The notes: generated by a model not told the origin, from the sequence alone. A stretch of 64,000 bases of DNA from Enterobacteriaceae bacterium (GCA_902363335.1 CABIZV010000002.1:434001-498000); one strand, 5' to 3'; counted from the first letter of the stretch, positions 1 through 8,486 are shown. Made by a program: numbers and translations.

Positions 1-32
1 TCTATTGATATTGATGTCGTGTATCAGTGTTT

Positions 33-66
33 AAAACCGCTCCGTTAAAACGGAGCGGTTTTTTTT
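33..66 (+). terminator. Rho-independent terminator of an upstream gene
   Basis: An 11-base stem (AAACCGCTCCG pairing with CGGAGCGGTTT) around a short TAAAA-type loop is followed by an uninterrupted T run. It ends a plus-strand transcript that enters from left of the window; the gene itself is not visible. Confidence 0.85.
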
Positions 67-192
67 CGTCTGCTGACTGGCGTAAGAGAACCATCAAGAA
101 CACTATTGTGAATTTATATTTACTATAGTAAATTTGCGCAATGGGTATTGTCTGCCAATACCACCCAATAATGACTCTTTGAGGAAAGCACG

Positions 193-636
193 ATGTTAAA
201 AATCAGAATGTCCCAACCTTCTGAAGCGCCTGAAATCATCCAGATCTGGCGCAATTCCGTGGACGCGACCCACGATTTTCTTACCGCGCACGACCGTCAG
301 GAGATCGAGCAAGAAGTTGTCGGTTTCTTTTCACAGACCCCGGTATGGGTAGCCACAAATGAAGAAGACCAGCCAATCGGATTTATGTTTTTACATGATG
401 GTCATCTGGAAGCGCTGTTTGTTGACGCCTCCGCTCGCGGACTGGGCATTGGAAAGCAGTTGATCTCACATGCCCTGGCCCTGCACCCTGATTTAAGCGT
501 GGATGTGAATGAACAAAACCAGCAGGCGGTTGGCTTTTATCAACATATGGGCTTTGAGGTGTCAGGGCGTTCCGACCGGGATGGTCAGGGAAGGGCGTAT
601 CCCCTGTTACACCTGAAAAAAGCGCAGGCCGTCTGA
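193..636 (+). CDS. GNAT family N-acetyltransferase, YjaB-like
   Basis: This 147-residue protein has the single-domain GNAT layout. The acetyl-CoA pyrophosphate loop RGLGIG lies at residues 82-87, and the C-terminal half carries the NEQNQQAVGFYQHMGF signature (beta-6/alpha-4) typical of the fold. Overall it resembles E. coli YjaB, including the N-terminal SVDATHDFL segment, and is probably a paralogue or displaced relative rather than yjaB in its usual place. GNATs transfer an acetyl group from acetyl-CoA to an amine; the substrate is unknown. The ATG is preceded by a good GAGGAAAG ribosome site. It converges on the XRE/cupin gene with 20 bases between the stops. Confidence 0.85.
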   Translation: MLKIRMSQPSEAPEIIQIWRNSVDATHDFLTAHDRQEIEQEVVGFFSQTPVWVATNEEDQPIGFMFLHDGHLEALFVDASARGLGIGKQLISHALALHPDLSVDVNEQNQQAVGFYQHMGFEVSGRSDRDGQGRAYPLLHLKKAQAV

Positions 637-656
637 ACGTTGCGGCAGGGGGAGTA

Positions 657-1241
657 TCATTGATTTTTTTGGCTGAAAGCCACGAGGTATGAACAACTCT
701 GCTCGCTATCAGGATTGCTCATATGGTACTCGCTGGCAAACGTCAGCGCCAGGCAGTCGCCCGCGCGTAAATGATGGGTCTGATGATTGACTCGAAAATC
801 CAGGCAGCCGCTTAGCACCCAAAGCGTTTGCCCGGCAAGATGCTCGTTTGCGCTCGCAGGGATCGTCAGTTGAGCCATTGCGGGAATCTCAACTTTAATC
901 ATTTCTGGACAGGCCCCTGCCGGGGACACCGACCAGCGGGTGATGCCTGACTGCTCATCTGTCCAGTGTTGCTGCTGATGGGCAAAGAGCACCAGTGAGT
1001 TCTGATGCTGCTCTAGCTCGGCAAAAAGTTTTGAAAGCGTAATATTCATGGCGTTAGCTAAACGGCTCAGAATAGTGGCGCTCGGGCTGGAAGCGCCTCG
1101 TTCAACCTTGCTAATCATGGCCTGGCTGACGCCTGAACGTTGGGCAAGCTCAGCGACCGTCCAGTTGCGGGCCTTCCTGTGTTTAAGCAGTAAACGCGCA
1201 ATATCGCTGTCGACTATCTGATTTTTAGCTGTTTTATCCAT
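657..1241 (-). CDS. XRE-family transcriptional regulator with C-terminal cupin domain
   Basis: A 194-residue two-domain regulator. Residues 15-75 form a Cro/C1-type helix-turn-helix (AELAQRSGVSQAMISKVERG, then SPSATILSRLANAMN). Residues 105-185 form a small cupin barrel of the kind that senses a ligand in SutR/PuuR-type regulators (ALTFASEYHMSN near the end). I chose the ATG at 1241, which has GAGGAT four bases upstream; a GTG four codons earlier overlaps that site. The gene faces about 540 bases of non-coding DNA. Its targets are unknown; the convergent GNAT gene is a neighbour but not in the same transcript. Confidence 0.85.
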   Translation of the reverse strand: MDKTAKNQIVDSDIARLLLKHRKARNWTVAELAQRSGVSQAMISKVERGASSPSATILSRLANAMNITLSKLFAELEQHQNSLVLFAHQQQHWTDEQSGITRWSVSPAGACPEMIKVEIPAMAQLTIPASANEHLAGQTLWVLSGCLDFRVNHQTHHLRAGDCLALTFASEYHMSNPDSEQSCSYLVAFSQKNQ

Positions 1242-1785
1242 TTTTATCCTCACTTTTACCCACCTGATTATGCCATTACGTTAATCAGTGAACTAGTTGC
1301 CAGTGACTCCAACTATCAATATCGCCTGTGTTCCAGTAACCGCTTCGTTTGCTGGCCTCTTCTCCAGAGTAATGCCAGGATTTCCGCCACTCGTAGGTTA
1401 TATCAACTTCAGTTCCCAGAGATGAGATATCTGAAGGGGACTCTTTTGCACATTGCTACGGTCTTATCTCGTTGCCTGCAGGTATCTTAAACACGGAACA
1501 ACGGCCAGCAATGGTCAGTTCTTTAGAGGCGGGTTAACAGCTTACCGGCCGTCTGGTAGTGACCGATATTAGTCAAGCGAGAGCAGGTAAACACGACTCC
1601 AATAATCATTTATTGATAGTTATGACTTCAATTAATAGATACATTTGTATAAACGAAGGATGAAATCTGTATCAAAAAGACTTCGAAAATTTTGACAAAA
1701 TACATGCAACATTATTGTCTGGAACGCAAGTTTTTGGAACAGACGACTTATCTGACAATCCATTATCCAACATGGTAACCACAAT
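1242..1785. other. Intergenic region with a protein-like open frame upstream of the SseJ-like gene
   Basis: The left part should hold the promoter of the XRE/cupin gene; no clear operator is seen. From 1664 to 1891 one plus-strand frame stays open for 75 codons and reads like protein (for example YQKDFENFDKIHATLL), but it has no start codon near its 5' end, only an internal ATG at 1772. It overlaps the first codons of the SseJ-like gene in another frame. It may be a remnant of another effector or of a lost N-terminus. Confidence 0.4.
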
Positions 1786-2745
1786 ATGCATATACCTTTT
1801 AAAGGAAACCCAATTTTTCACCAGTCAGCCAGCAAATTCAGAACATATGACACTGTTGACAGTCCTGTATCAGCCAGATTTAATCTGGTAAAAAAGATTA
1901 TTTCTATCGGGAATGCAACCTCTAAAATCGGGAAAACGCCATTCAAAAAAATGATTATTGTGGGAGATAGTTTATCTGATTCGACAGGTAGAATGTTCTC
2001 TAAAACATCAGGATTGATGCCTTCATCACCGCAGTATTACAATGGAAGATTCACCAATGGTTATACTTGGGTTGATTTCCTGGCCTCACCGGCATACATG
2101 AATGTCGCTGTGGAAACAAAAGCTGAAGGAGGGGCCGTCGCCGGTAATTACTGTAAATTGAATCCACTATATATGTTTATCTCTAGTATGAAAAAACAAA
2201 TAAGTGGGATTAACTTCAGTAAAGACGATTTGGCCATCTCCTGCATTGGTTCGAATGATTATATTACCTATAATAAGAAAGATGTCAAAAAGGTCGTTAA
2301 TGATCAGATTACAAATATCAATAAAATGATAAAAAAAGGAGCCAGAAACATTATTGTTATCGGCTTGCCGGATTTTTCACAAACGCCATTTGCAAAGACC
2401 AAAACTCAGAAAGAAAGAGAGGAGTTGAAAGCGTTATCATTGCAACATAATGAATTACTATCCAGTAAAGTTTCTGATATAAACAGTAAGCATGGGGTTA
2501 GCGTTAAATACTTCAATCTGAATGAAGTATTGATGTCAACCATTAATACTGCAAACAGCATAGGTTATAATACTAGTCAGCCTTTTCATCAGGGGTACAT
2601 TGGTGGGAAAAAACCATTGGATATCTCACCCCAATATATTTTTAATGATGGAGTTCATCCCACGCAAGAATTTCACGCTATTTTTGCAATAAAAATCCAT
2701 GAATTTATTTCCAAAGAGTTCATGGTCACGAATCAAAATGGTTAG
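1786..2745 (+). CDS. SseJ-like GDSL lipase/acyltransferase, probable type III effector
   Basis: A 319-residue SGNH/GDSL hydrolase closely resembling Salmonella SseJ, a T3SS effector that esterifies host cholesterol at the vacuole membrane. Visible motifs are GDSLSDS at 60-66 (nucleophile Ser62), the Gly block EGGAVAG at 114-120, GSND at 155-158, and a C-terminal FNDGVHPTQE with the catalytic Asp288/His291 pair. SseJ-specific segments such as GRFTNGYTW (88-96) also match. It is about 90 residues shorter than SseJ and lacks the N-terminal WEK-type translocation segment; no good ribosome site precedes this ATG. The N-terminus may therefore be lost, replaced, or misassigned. AT-rich composition and isolation suggest horizontal acquisition. 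Family is sure, effector role is inferred. Confidence 0.8.
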   Translation: MHIPFKGNPIFHQSASKFRTYDTVDSPVSARFNLVKKIISIGNATSKIGKTPFKKMIIVGDSLSDSTGRMFSKTSGLMPSSPQYYNGRFTNGYTWVDFLASPAYMNVAVETKAEGGAVAGNYCKLNPLYMFISSMKKQISGINFSKDDLAISCIGSNDYITYNKKDVKKVVNDQITNINKMIKKGARNIIVIGLPDFSQTPFAKTKTQKEREELKALSLQHNELLSSKVSDINSKHGVSVKYFNLNEVLMSTINTANSIGYNTSQPFHQGYIGGKKPLDISPQYIFNDGVHPTQEFHAIFAIKIHEFISKEFMVTNQNG

Positions 2746-3198
2746 AAATCTTAATCATCGTTAAAAAATCCTGACCATGAATGCTGCTATAAAAATTGCA
2801 ATGGTGGCAGGTGGTCGGGAGGCTTATTAAAAAAAACGTTTACGGAAAATTTTAAGCTGAAATACATTTTTCAGGCGCACTGATCCAGAACGGGCATCCG
2901 TAGCCATCGTTTGTCTCGATTCTACGCAGCATTTATGAAAGTATTTCCGTCGCATGTGTAGCGTATTGTGCCTGCAGGCAACGCCGTCAATGACGCGTTC
3001 CGTAATATTTCCTCCACGGTCTTCTCTCTATAGAAGAAGCTTCGCATACGCCGTGCTTAACATTAAGGCCGCGCAGTAACGCAGGCGTGGAAAACTTTGC
3101 GGTTATCTGGTCCGCGTGCAGATCAATGGATGTGAGGTGGTTGAACAAGCTCATTAGAATAAATAGTTAATGTGAGCCAGATGCGATGATTGTGCACT
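2746..3198. other. Non-coding spacer with no supported gene
   Basis: About 450 bases between two effector-like genes. Base composition shifts from AT-rich to more balanced near 2870-3130, which looks like a degraded stretch of other origin. No intact reading frame, RNA gene or clear terminator was found. Confidence 0.4.
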
Positions 3199-3378
3199 AT
3201 GCTGTCTCAGACTGAAAATACGCGATACAGCGACAGAGACTACAAAAATTTGGATAACTCAGCTTATTACACACAATGGCCGGAAACTGAAGCTCTTAAT
3301 AACCTTAGATCGGTAGGAGGGGATAATCCTGGAATAATCTTTTTTGAAAGAGGTGTCTTTATAAAGCAATATAATTAA
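3199..3378 (+). CDS. Small hypothetical protein (59 residues)
   Basis: A short AT-rich open frame starting at ATG 3199 and ending in FFERGVFIKQYN. It has no signal peptide, no membrane segment and no recognised domain. No convincing ribosome site precedes it, and an in-frame TTG lies three codons upstream. It could be a small gene, or the end of a broken effector gene. Coding status is uncertain. Confidence 0.3.
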   Translation: MLSQTENTRYSDRDYKNLDNSAYYTQWPETEALNNLRSVGGDNPGIIFFERGVFIKQYN

Positions 3379-3509
3379 AATCGGATTTTTTTAACTAACC
3401 ATGATAAGAATGGAATTGTTCTTCAATGGAGCAAGTTTCATTAGACTCATTTTATATAAATCCATTTTTTTATATGGTTGAGATTCATGTATGATGATAA
3501 GGTGCTTTT

Positions 3510-4661
3510 ATGTTTAAAGTAGATAGTTTACCCGTTAAAATATCCCCCACCATATCAGAGGTGGTTGATAAAAAAACTTCATCGAGTAACTCGTTTGTTG
3601 ATAAGATTAACAATATCACTAACTCACATGATGAATTAAAAAATGTCATTGATATGAATTGCTACCCATTAACAAGGAGTTTTTATTCAAAAGTTTTTGA
3701 TGAGATAAAATCTAACGATCTGGCTTTTGATATGATTCATATACAAGTGAAAAAAGGAAGTTATAAAGATAAAGAAGGTGAAAAGTTACGAGTCTTTAGT
3801 GAAGTCCGTGGGTTTAGACCTGAAAAATGTTCCCGAGATGATATTCTCAAAAGTACCGACTCAATTGATAAAATGAAGGTTGTTTTAAAAAGTAGTGAAG
3901 CGACACTTAAAAATTTACGTAAAAATCTCATGTCTTACACAAGTAATATGAGTTTTGAACACATCGTTGCTGGAAGTGCACTTTTTCCTCATCCATCAAC
4001 TGAACTTGATGGGAGGGATGGAGTAAAAATCAGAGAGGTTTCGAAAGAATGGGATAAGGTATACAGCAGCAATGATAAAAATAAAGAACTCAAATCTCAA
4101 CGAGATAAAATTTATCATGATGCCCCGGTATATATAGAAAATAAAAAACTTCACCAGGCTCATGTTGGTTCCCGGCAGGAAATTTCAAATCAGTCTGATG
4201 AGAAACTTCGTGAGTGGTTTGTTGATTCTCAGCGAAGCCTACTAAAAGAAAATAATTTGTCAGCAGCGATTCAGTTAAATATATCTGAATACATAAACAA
4301 TTCAAGGTACAAAGACGCATTATTGCTAGAAAGTAATAAACAAAAAATGATGAGGGAAGTTTCGTCTGATTCATTTATTAATACTATTAAGCAAACTAAT
4401 AATATTTCGTTTGTTAGAAACGACCCATGGAAAGATAAATATGTAGATATAGATTCAGTTGAATTGTCCGGATCGGATAAGGTAGAAATAATTATTGCAA
4501 AGTTAATTTCCCTTAATCCAGATAAACAACTAATGGTTTCTGATATTAAAGAGCATCTTATCAGGTATAACGTAGATGTTCCAGCAACCTATGCATCGCT
4601 TAGGGGTTCAATTTCTGAGGAGGATAGAAATAGGATATTTTATAACAAGAGTGATGTCTAA
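3510..4661 (+). CDS. Unrecognised 383-residue protein, candidate secreted effector
   Basis: I do not recognise this protein. It is hydrophilic, rich in Lys, Ser, Asn and Asp, with no signal peptide and no membrane segment. The first 40 residues are Ser/Thr/Asn-rich (KKTSSSNSFVDKINN), as is common in type III secretion signals. The middle (about 95-270) looks helical and possibly coiled (KMKVVLKSSEATLKNLRKNL). The C-terminal part (about 320-375) resembles a small helical domain (KVEIIIAKLISLNPDKQLMVSDIKEHL). I saw no catalytic signature such as HExxH, WxxxE or Fic. The ATG has an AAGGTG site. AT-rich codon use and effector-like neighbours suggest a host-directed role, by inference only. Confidence 0.6.
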   Translation: MFKVDSLPVKISPTISEVVDKKTSSSNSFVDKINNITNSHDELKNVIDMNCYPLTRSFYSKVFDEIKSNDLAFDMIHIQVKKGSYKDKEGEKLRVFSEVRGFRPEKCSRDDILKSTDSIDKMKVVLKSSEATLKNLRKNLMSYTSNMSFEHIVAGSALFPHPSTELDGRDGVKIREVSKEWDKVYSSNDKNKELKSQRDKIYHDAPVYIENKKLHQAHVGSRQEISNQSDEKLREWFVDSQRSLLKENNLSAAIQLNISEYINNSRYKDALLLESNKQKMMREVSSDSFINTIKQTNNISFVRNDPWKDKYVDIDSVELSGSDKVEIIIAKLISLNPDKQLMVSDIKEHLIRYNVDVPATYASLRGSISEEDRNRIFYNKSDV

Positions 4662-5238
4662 TTTACATCTGTAGCGGCTCGCAATCAGAACCGGCGGGAG
4701 CATCTAAACAAGAACTTACAAAATTGAATAATTTCTGATTACAGTATCCCGCCTGTTTATCAAAAATCATACAGAATCTGCCAATAATTCTGTGTGAGTA
4801 CCCACTTGAGTTATGTGATCGCTCAGGCGATCACATAACTCAATAATAAAAAAACTCGTTGCTTGCAGCAAGATGAGGATGGGGGGGCTTTATTTATTCG
4901 ACGTATTCTTGAATGCTATATAAATAAACTTCTACTGTGACGATATCCCTACATCCTGACTTATCTATGGATAATCATTATGTCAAATATTTTAAAGATG
5001 AGTGATTTTTAATCAGATCGATTTCTTAAAAGTCAGATGTCCCATTTTGCATTCTTAGCTTCCGCTAAGTTAAGTAGCGGCTGCTGTCTGATAAGGATGG
5101 GTATTCAGATAAATATCTGAAATTTTTAGCCATTTAAATTCTTTTAGTAAATGCGAGCGTTTCTAGATAGTACCAATATAAATATAATTATAACATGTTA
5201 AGGGTAATTGTTTTATTTAATTAATGAGGTCTGGCTAT
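4662..5238. other. Intergenic region, 577 bases, with a long hairpin
   Basis: AT-rich spacer between the 383-residue gene and the small gene at 5239. It carries the strong inverted repeat at 4806-4843 and nothing else that I can support. The last 80 bases probably hold the promoter of the next gene. Confidence 0.4.
4806..4843. repeat. Perfect 17-bp inverted repeat with 4-base loop
   Basis: The left arm TTGAGTTATGTGATCGC (4806-4822) is the exact reverse complement of the right arm (4827-4843), around TCAG. TAATAAAAAAA follows on the plus strand. It could be a terminator for the gene ending at 4661, although it lies 145 bases downstream and the 3' tail is A-rich with no T run. It could also be a palindromic protein-binding or mobile-element end. 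Confidence 0.75.
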
Positions 5239-5478
5239 ATGAAAGTTGTAACACATAATTCACCTTCCCGCCTGATGAAAATTGAAAAAAATCTCAAGCT
5301 TGAAAAGTCATGTCAAAAAAAACCTTTTTTTTCATCTCCTATAGGTAGTAATGTTCTCAGAGTTACAAATAATAATGGTAGTAGTTTTGTTATGGCTATG
5401 CCTCGTGGTGACTCCCCTATTATTGAGGGGCTGGCGGCGCGAAAAGCTGAAGCTAATTCACTTAGTAAAACCTTTTAA
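5239..5478 (+). CDS. Small hypothetical protein (79 residues)
   Basis: The protein starts MKVVTHNSPSRLMKIEKN and ends GLAARKAEANSLSKTF. I chose ATG 5239 because GAGGT lies eight bases upstream; an in-frame ATG at 5224 lacks such a site. It is basic and Ser/Asn-rich with no membrane segment. It does not match a family I know. It may be a small effector, a secretion chaperone (though it is basic, unlike most), or the N-terminal stub of a longer effector gene. Confidence 0.45.
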   Translation: MKVVTHNSPSRLMKIEKNLKLEKSCQKKPFFSSPIGSNVLRVTNNNGSSFVMAMPRGDSPIIEGLAARKAEANSLSKTF

Positions 5479-5679
5479 AATTTAGTGATTAAATGAAATT
5501 CATCTTTTAATGCGTAAATTATGAGAGAATCTACTGGATGTTAAAATAGCGCAACCACTGAGCATCAGACCTCACTTATCGCCGTCAGCTCAATCAGCAT
5601 CCGCGATGAGCGCCAATGACGGCGTTATCTGCATATACAGTACGGTCGCCGGTGTCGGCCTCCCACTTGCTGTACGAGT
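5479..5679. other. Intergenic, no intact gene
   Basis: Higher-GC spacer that continues into the possible remnant at 5680. Several short blocks look like decayed coding DNA, but no frame is open for long. Confidence 0.35.
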
Positions 5680-5817
5680 GAGGGTGCCATCATTTATTTA
5701 CCGTCAGTCGATGCGTTGACGCTGGATAAACAAATAGATCTAGCCAACAAGCGCCTGGTACCGAAACCTAAATCATGTATTGTGGGAAGAAAAGATTCCA
5801 TAGGATTAATTTTTTAA
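5680..5817 (+). pseudogene. Possible C-terminal remnant of a VOC/glyoxalase-like gene
   Basis: One frame remains open for 45 codons and contains GAIIYLPSVDALTLDKQI then RLVPKPKS. This recalls the pattern of PhnB/glyoxalase-like VOC proteins, in which a strand, a helix and a short P-K motif follow each other. No start codon or N-terminal domain is present. The match is by eye and weak. Confidence 0.25.
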
Positions 5818-5848
5818 TGGCTAACTTAATAAAAGGACATCTATTTTG

Positions 5849-6709
5849 ATGGAAATTTCAACACGAAAACTGTCTAACGGCATCGTTCTGACGCTTCGCT
5901 CTCCCTCCGGCATGACAAAAAGCCCTGCGATCATTTTATGTCATGGTTTCTGCGGTATCAGAGAAATTCTGTTACCTGATTTTGCTGAATCATTCACCCG
6001 CGCGGGATTTTCCACCATCACGTTTGATTACCGTGGTTTCGGGGACAGTGACGGTGAACGCGGACGCCTGGTCCCTGCTATGCAAATTGACGATATTCTC
6101 TCTGTTGTTAACTGGGCAAAAGAACAACCCTCCCTTGATGCGCAGCGTATTGGTCTGTGGGGAACATCATTTGGGGGATGCCACGTATTTGGTGCGGCGG
6201 TCAGAATCCCTGGAATCAAATGTATTGTCAGTCAACTGGCTTTTGCAGACGGTGAAGAAATAGTTACCGGGCATATGAATAATGAAGAAAAAGAAGCTTT
6301 TCTTTCAACCCTGGATAAGATGGCAGAAAAGCAGAAGAACACCGGTAAAGAAATGTTCGTGAGCGTCAATCGGGTATTGAGCGATGCAGAATCAAAATCA
6401 TTCTTTGAACAAAATAGAACGCAACATCCAAAGATGGACATTAAGATACCGTTTCTTACGGTGCGTGAAACTCTTCTGTACAAACCCGCATTGGATGCCT
6501 CACAGGTGACATGCCCGACCCTGATTGTTATTGCTGGTCAGGATACCGTTAATCCACCGGAGCAAGGACGGGCCTTATTTGACGCCGTGGGGGCGAAGGA
6601 AAAAAGACTATATGAGGAAAGCAGTGCCCACCATTACGACATTTATAAAGGAGAGCACTTTAAGCAGGTAATCAGTATTCAAACAGAATGGTTTAAAATG
6701 CACTTATAA
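5849..6709 (+). CDS. Alpha/beta hydrolase (dienelactone hydrolase/peptidase S9-like)
   Basis: A 286-residue single-domain alpha/beta hydrolase. The oxyanion segment CHGFCG lies at 31-36, the strand-turn FDYRGFGDSDG at 59-69, and the nucleophile elbow GTSFGG at 105-110 with Ser107. A C-terminal AGQDTVNP supplies the acid, and HHYDIY supplies the catalytic His. It is cytoplasmic, with no signal peptide. The substrate is unknown; this subgroup contains esterases and uncharacterised hydrolases. ATG 5849 has AAGGA upstream; a TTG one codon earlier is less likely. Composition is closer to the backbone than that of its effector-like neighbours. Confidence 0.8.
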   Translation: MEISTRKLSNGIVLTLRSPSGMTKSPAIILCHGFCGIREILLPDFAESFTRAGFSTITFDYRGFGDSDGERGRLVPAMQIDDILSVVNWAKEQPSLDAQRIGLWGTSFGGCHVFGAAVRIPGIKCIVSQLAFADGEEIVTGHMNNEEKEAFLSTLDKMAEKQKNTGKEMFVSVNRVLSDAESKSFFEQNRTQHPKMDIKIPFLTVRETLLYKPALDASQVTCPTLIVIAGQDTVNPPEQGRALFDAVGAKEKRLYEESSAHHYDIYKGEHFKQVISIQTEWFKMHL

Positions 6710-6723
6710 TTTTAGATGATGAC

Positions 6724-6751
6724 TAACGGCGGGTTCACAGAACCCACCGTT
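6724..6751 (+). terminator. Stem-loop after the hydrolase gene
   Basis: AACGGCGGGTT and AACCCACCGTT form an 11-base stem with one mismatch around CACAG, 14 bases after the stop codon. There is no long T run, so it may be a weak terminator or an mRNA 3'-end stabiliser. Confidence 0.5.
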
Positions 6752-7407
6752 ATGATAACGTAAGATATCGCATTTTTTCGCTTCGCTTCCGTTGTGCCTA
6801 CAGCAGTTTTCTTTTATTCCAGAGTTTGCTGTATTCATGAATAACATCATAGGAATATTGAAACACAGAATTTTTACTAACTTGTAGATGATTTTTTCAT
6901 AGTCAGGACTAGTAATGAGCGTTTTATTATATACATTCCAATATTCTTATGGTTATGATGTCAATCATGATATTACAGTTAATTAATGATTTTAATGGCT
7001 TTAACATAAATTGCGCATTTAAATGTCAACACTTAATCCATTGCAAGGATGATTGATATGGGTTATGCCGCTAAGCGGCCGAAGCCGATTTTAGATACCA
7101 GAATATATTAACCAGAATGCCGTCAATCAGATCTATGCTTCGAATTGAGGAGGTAGACGATGGGAATTATCGCCGTTTTCATACAATTTCAATTTTTCCT
7201 ACAGACTGTCCTGATGAAGACTGTTGGTTTTTGTTATCCCTAAAAGTTGGGAATGCCATGTATTAAGTGATAAACAAATCTGCAAAAAAATTCACTTAGC
7301 CATACTCATTGGGCGAAATGCGAAAAAATTATGTGGATAGTTAAATACTACAGAATGTAGAGTCTCTTTTAAAAATAAGTAAGCCTTCTGGCTAGGATTA
7401 GTTAATA
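6752..7407. other. AT-rich intergenic region, 656 bases
   Basis: Apart from the weak small frame at 7117-7266 I see no gene. The AT-rich stretches at 6830-7020 and 7270-7400 are candidate promoter DNA of the kind bound by H-NS in acquired islands. Confidence 0.4.
7117..7266 (+). CDS. Possible small ORF or gene remnant (49 residues)
   Basis: ATG 7117 opens a 50-codon frame that reads plausibly as protein (RIEEVDDGNYRRFHTISIF then PDEDCWFLLSLKVG). No ribosome site was seen before this ATG; GAGGAGG inside the frame would suit a different start. It could be the C-terminal end of a decayed gene. Coding status is doubtful. Confidence 0.25.
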   Translation: MPSIRSMLRIEEVDDGNYRRFHTISIFPTDCPDEDCWFLLSLKVGNAMY

Positions 7408-8298
7408 ATGAAAGAAACAAATTTGCTATTAAGAAAAGTTTCAATGCAGATGCCTCAACAAATATTGGCAAAGCAGTCTGATTTAAATAAAATTAAAAGC
7501 ACCAGCCAAATGGCGCGTAATCTAACACGGGTTCAAAACAGTCCCGATCGTTTGTGTAAACAGGAAGATTTGTTAGCAGAGCTCAAAAGCAAACTAGCGA
7601 GCCGCAAAATTGGTGTTGGGGGTAGTGAAAAAATATCCTTTGTTCAGGCACTAAAACCCTGGCAGAAAGAGCTCATACAACAAAAGGAAGCCTATGCCCT
7701 TAAAGCGCCTGACCGGGAGGCCGCCGAAAAAAAAGAAGAGGCAAGAGTGGCAACTGCACTCAATATCGAAGCGGCAGAGAAAGCAAAACTAAAAGCGAGT
7801 GAAGTCTGCAAGGTGAACACTCCTGTCATTCAACTCAAACTTGACGCAAACGGTATTCCATTACCGCCTCCACCTCCAATGATCATGCCAATGAAGTCAA
7901 TCAATATTACGCGTGCGGTTAATAAACCGAATGCCCAAAAAAACCAGCCAAAGAGATCTGAAAGCCTGGTTGAACTAACCAAAGAGCTCACCGCTAAACT
8001 GGCAAAGCGAGGAGGTGAAATGAATATAATGAATAAACCGGCCCTGGAGAAGTTGAAACCCTGGCAGAAGGAACTCTATGAATCGCAGCAATCTTATAAA
8101 AATTCGGCGCCCGACCGTTTAGCAGCTGAAGCTAAAGAAGAAAAAAGAGTAGCGGCGGCACTTCGTGCCGAAGCAGCAGAGAAAATAAAACAACAGTCAG
8201 CTGCAGCCCAGAATTCGAACAAGGCTATTGCAGCACTCAAACTGGATGAAAATGGTATTCCTTTACCACCGCCCCCTCCGAGCGGACTTTTTAAGTAA
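7408..8298 (+). CDS. Repeat protein with two helical/polyproline modules, candidate actin-targeting effector
   Basis: This 296-residue protein has two clear direct repeats of about 105 residues (roughly 54-157 and 186-291). Each has, in order, a basic amphipathic helix (LLAELKSKLASRK at 55-67; LVELTKELTAKLAKR at 187-201), an LKPWQKEL motif (82-89; 216-223), an APDR-x-AAE, Lys/Glu/Ala-rich helix (100-127; 234-261), and LKLD-x-NGIPLPPPPP (143-157; 277-291). Polyproline tracts preceded by Leu fit profilin or EVH1 ligands, and the basic helix loosely resembles a WH2 actin-binding helix but lacks the LKKV/T end. A charged, Pro-rich repeat design is shared with effectors such as EspFU and VopL, without sequence identity that I can show. 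No signal peptide. ATG has AGGA upstream. Function is inferred. Confidence 0.7.
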   Translation: MKETNLLLRKVSMQMPQQILAKQSDLNKIKSTSQMARNLTRVQNSPDRLCKQEDLLAELKSKLASRKIGVGGSEKISFVQALKPWQKELIQQKEAYALKAPDREAAEKKEEARVATALNIEAAEKAKLKASEVCKVNTPVIQLKLDANGIPLPPPPPMIMPMKSINITRAVNKPNAQKNQPKRSESLVELTKELTAKLAKRGGEMNIMNKPALEKLKPWQKELYESQQSYKNSAPDRLAAEAKEEKRVAAALRAEAAEKIKQQSAAAQNSNKAIAALKLDENGIPLPPPPPSGLFK

Positions 8299-8486
8299 GC
8301 GAAGAGAGGGCAGAATCTGCATATATGGCAGCTCCACTGTTCATTTATCGACAGAATGGAGCTTGAAAAAGCACCAATTAAATAGTGCAATAAATTATTA
8401 TGGCCGGAACGCCTGGGGCAGTATTCTGCCAGACGTACACCTATGCGCAGTAGCTGAGTATTCCGACCTATGCTCAAAAAATATTA

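Noticed and set aside
4090..4374. 94-codon minus-strand frame inside the 383-residue gene
   Set aside because: Nested in a gene with a better start and longer frame; no ribosome site.
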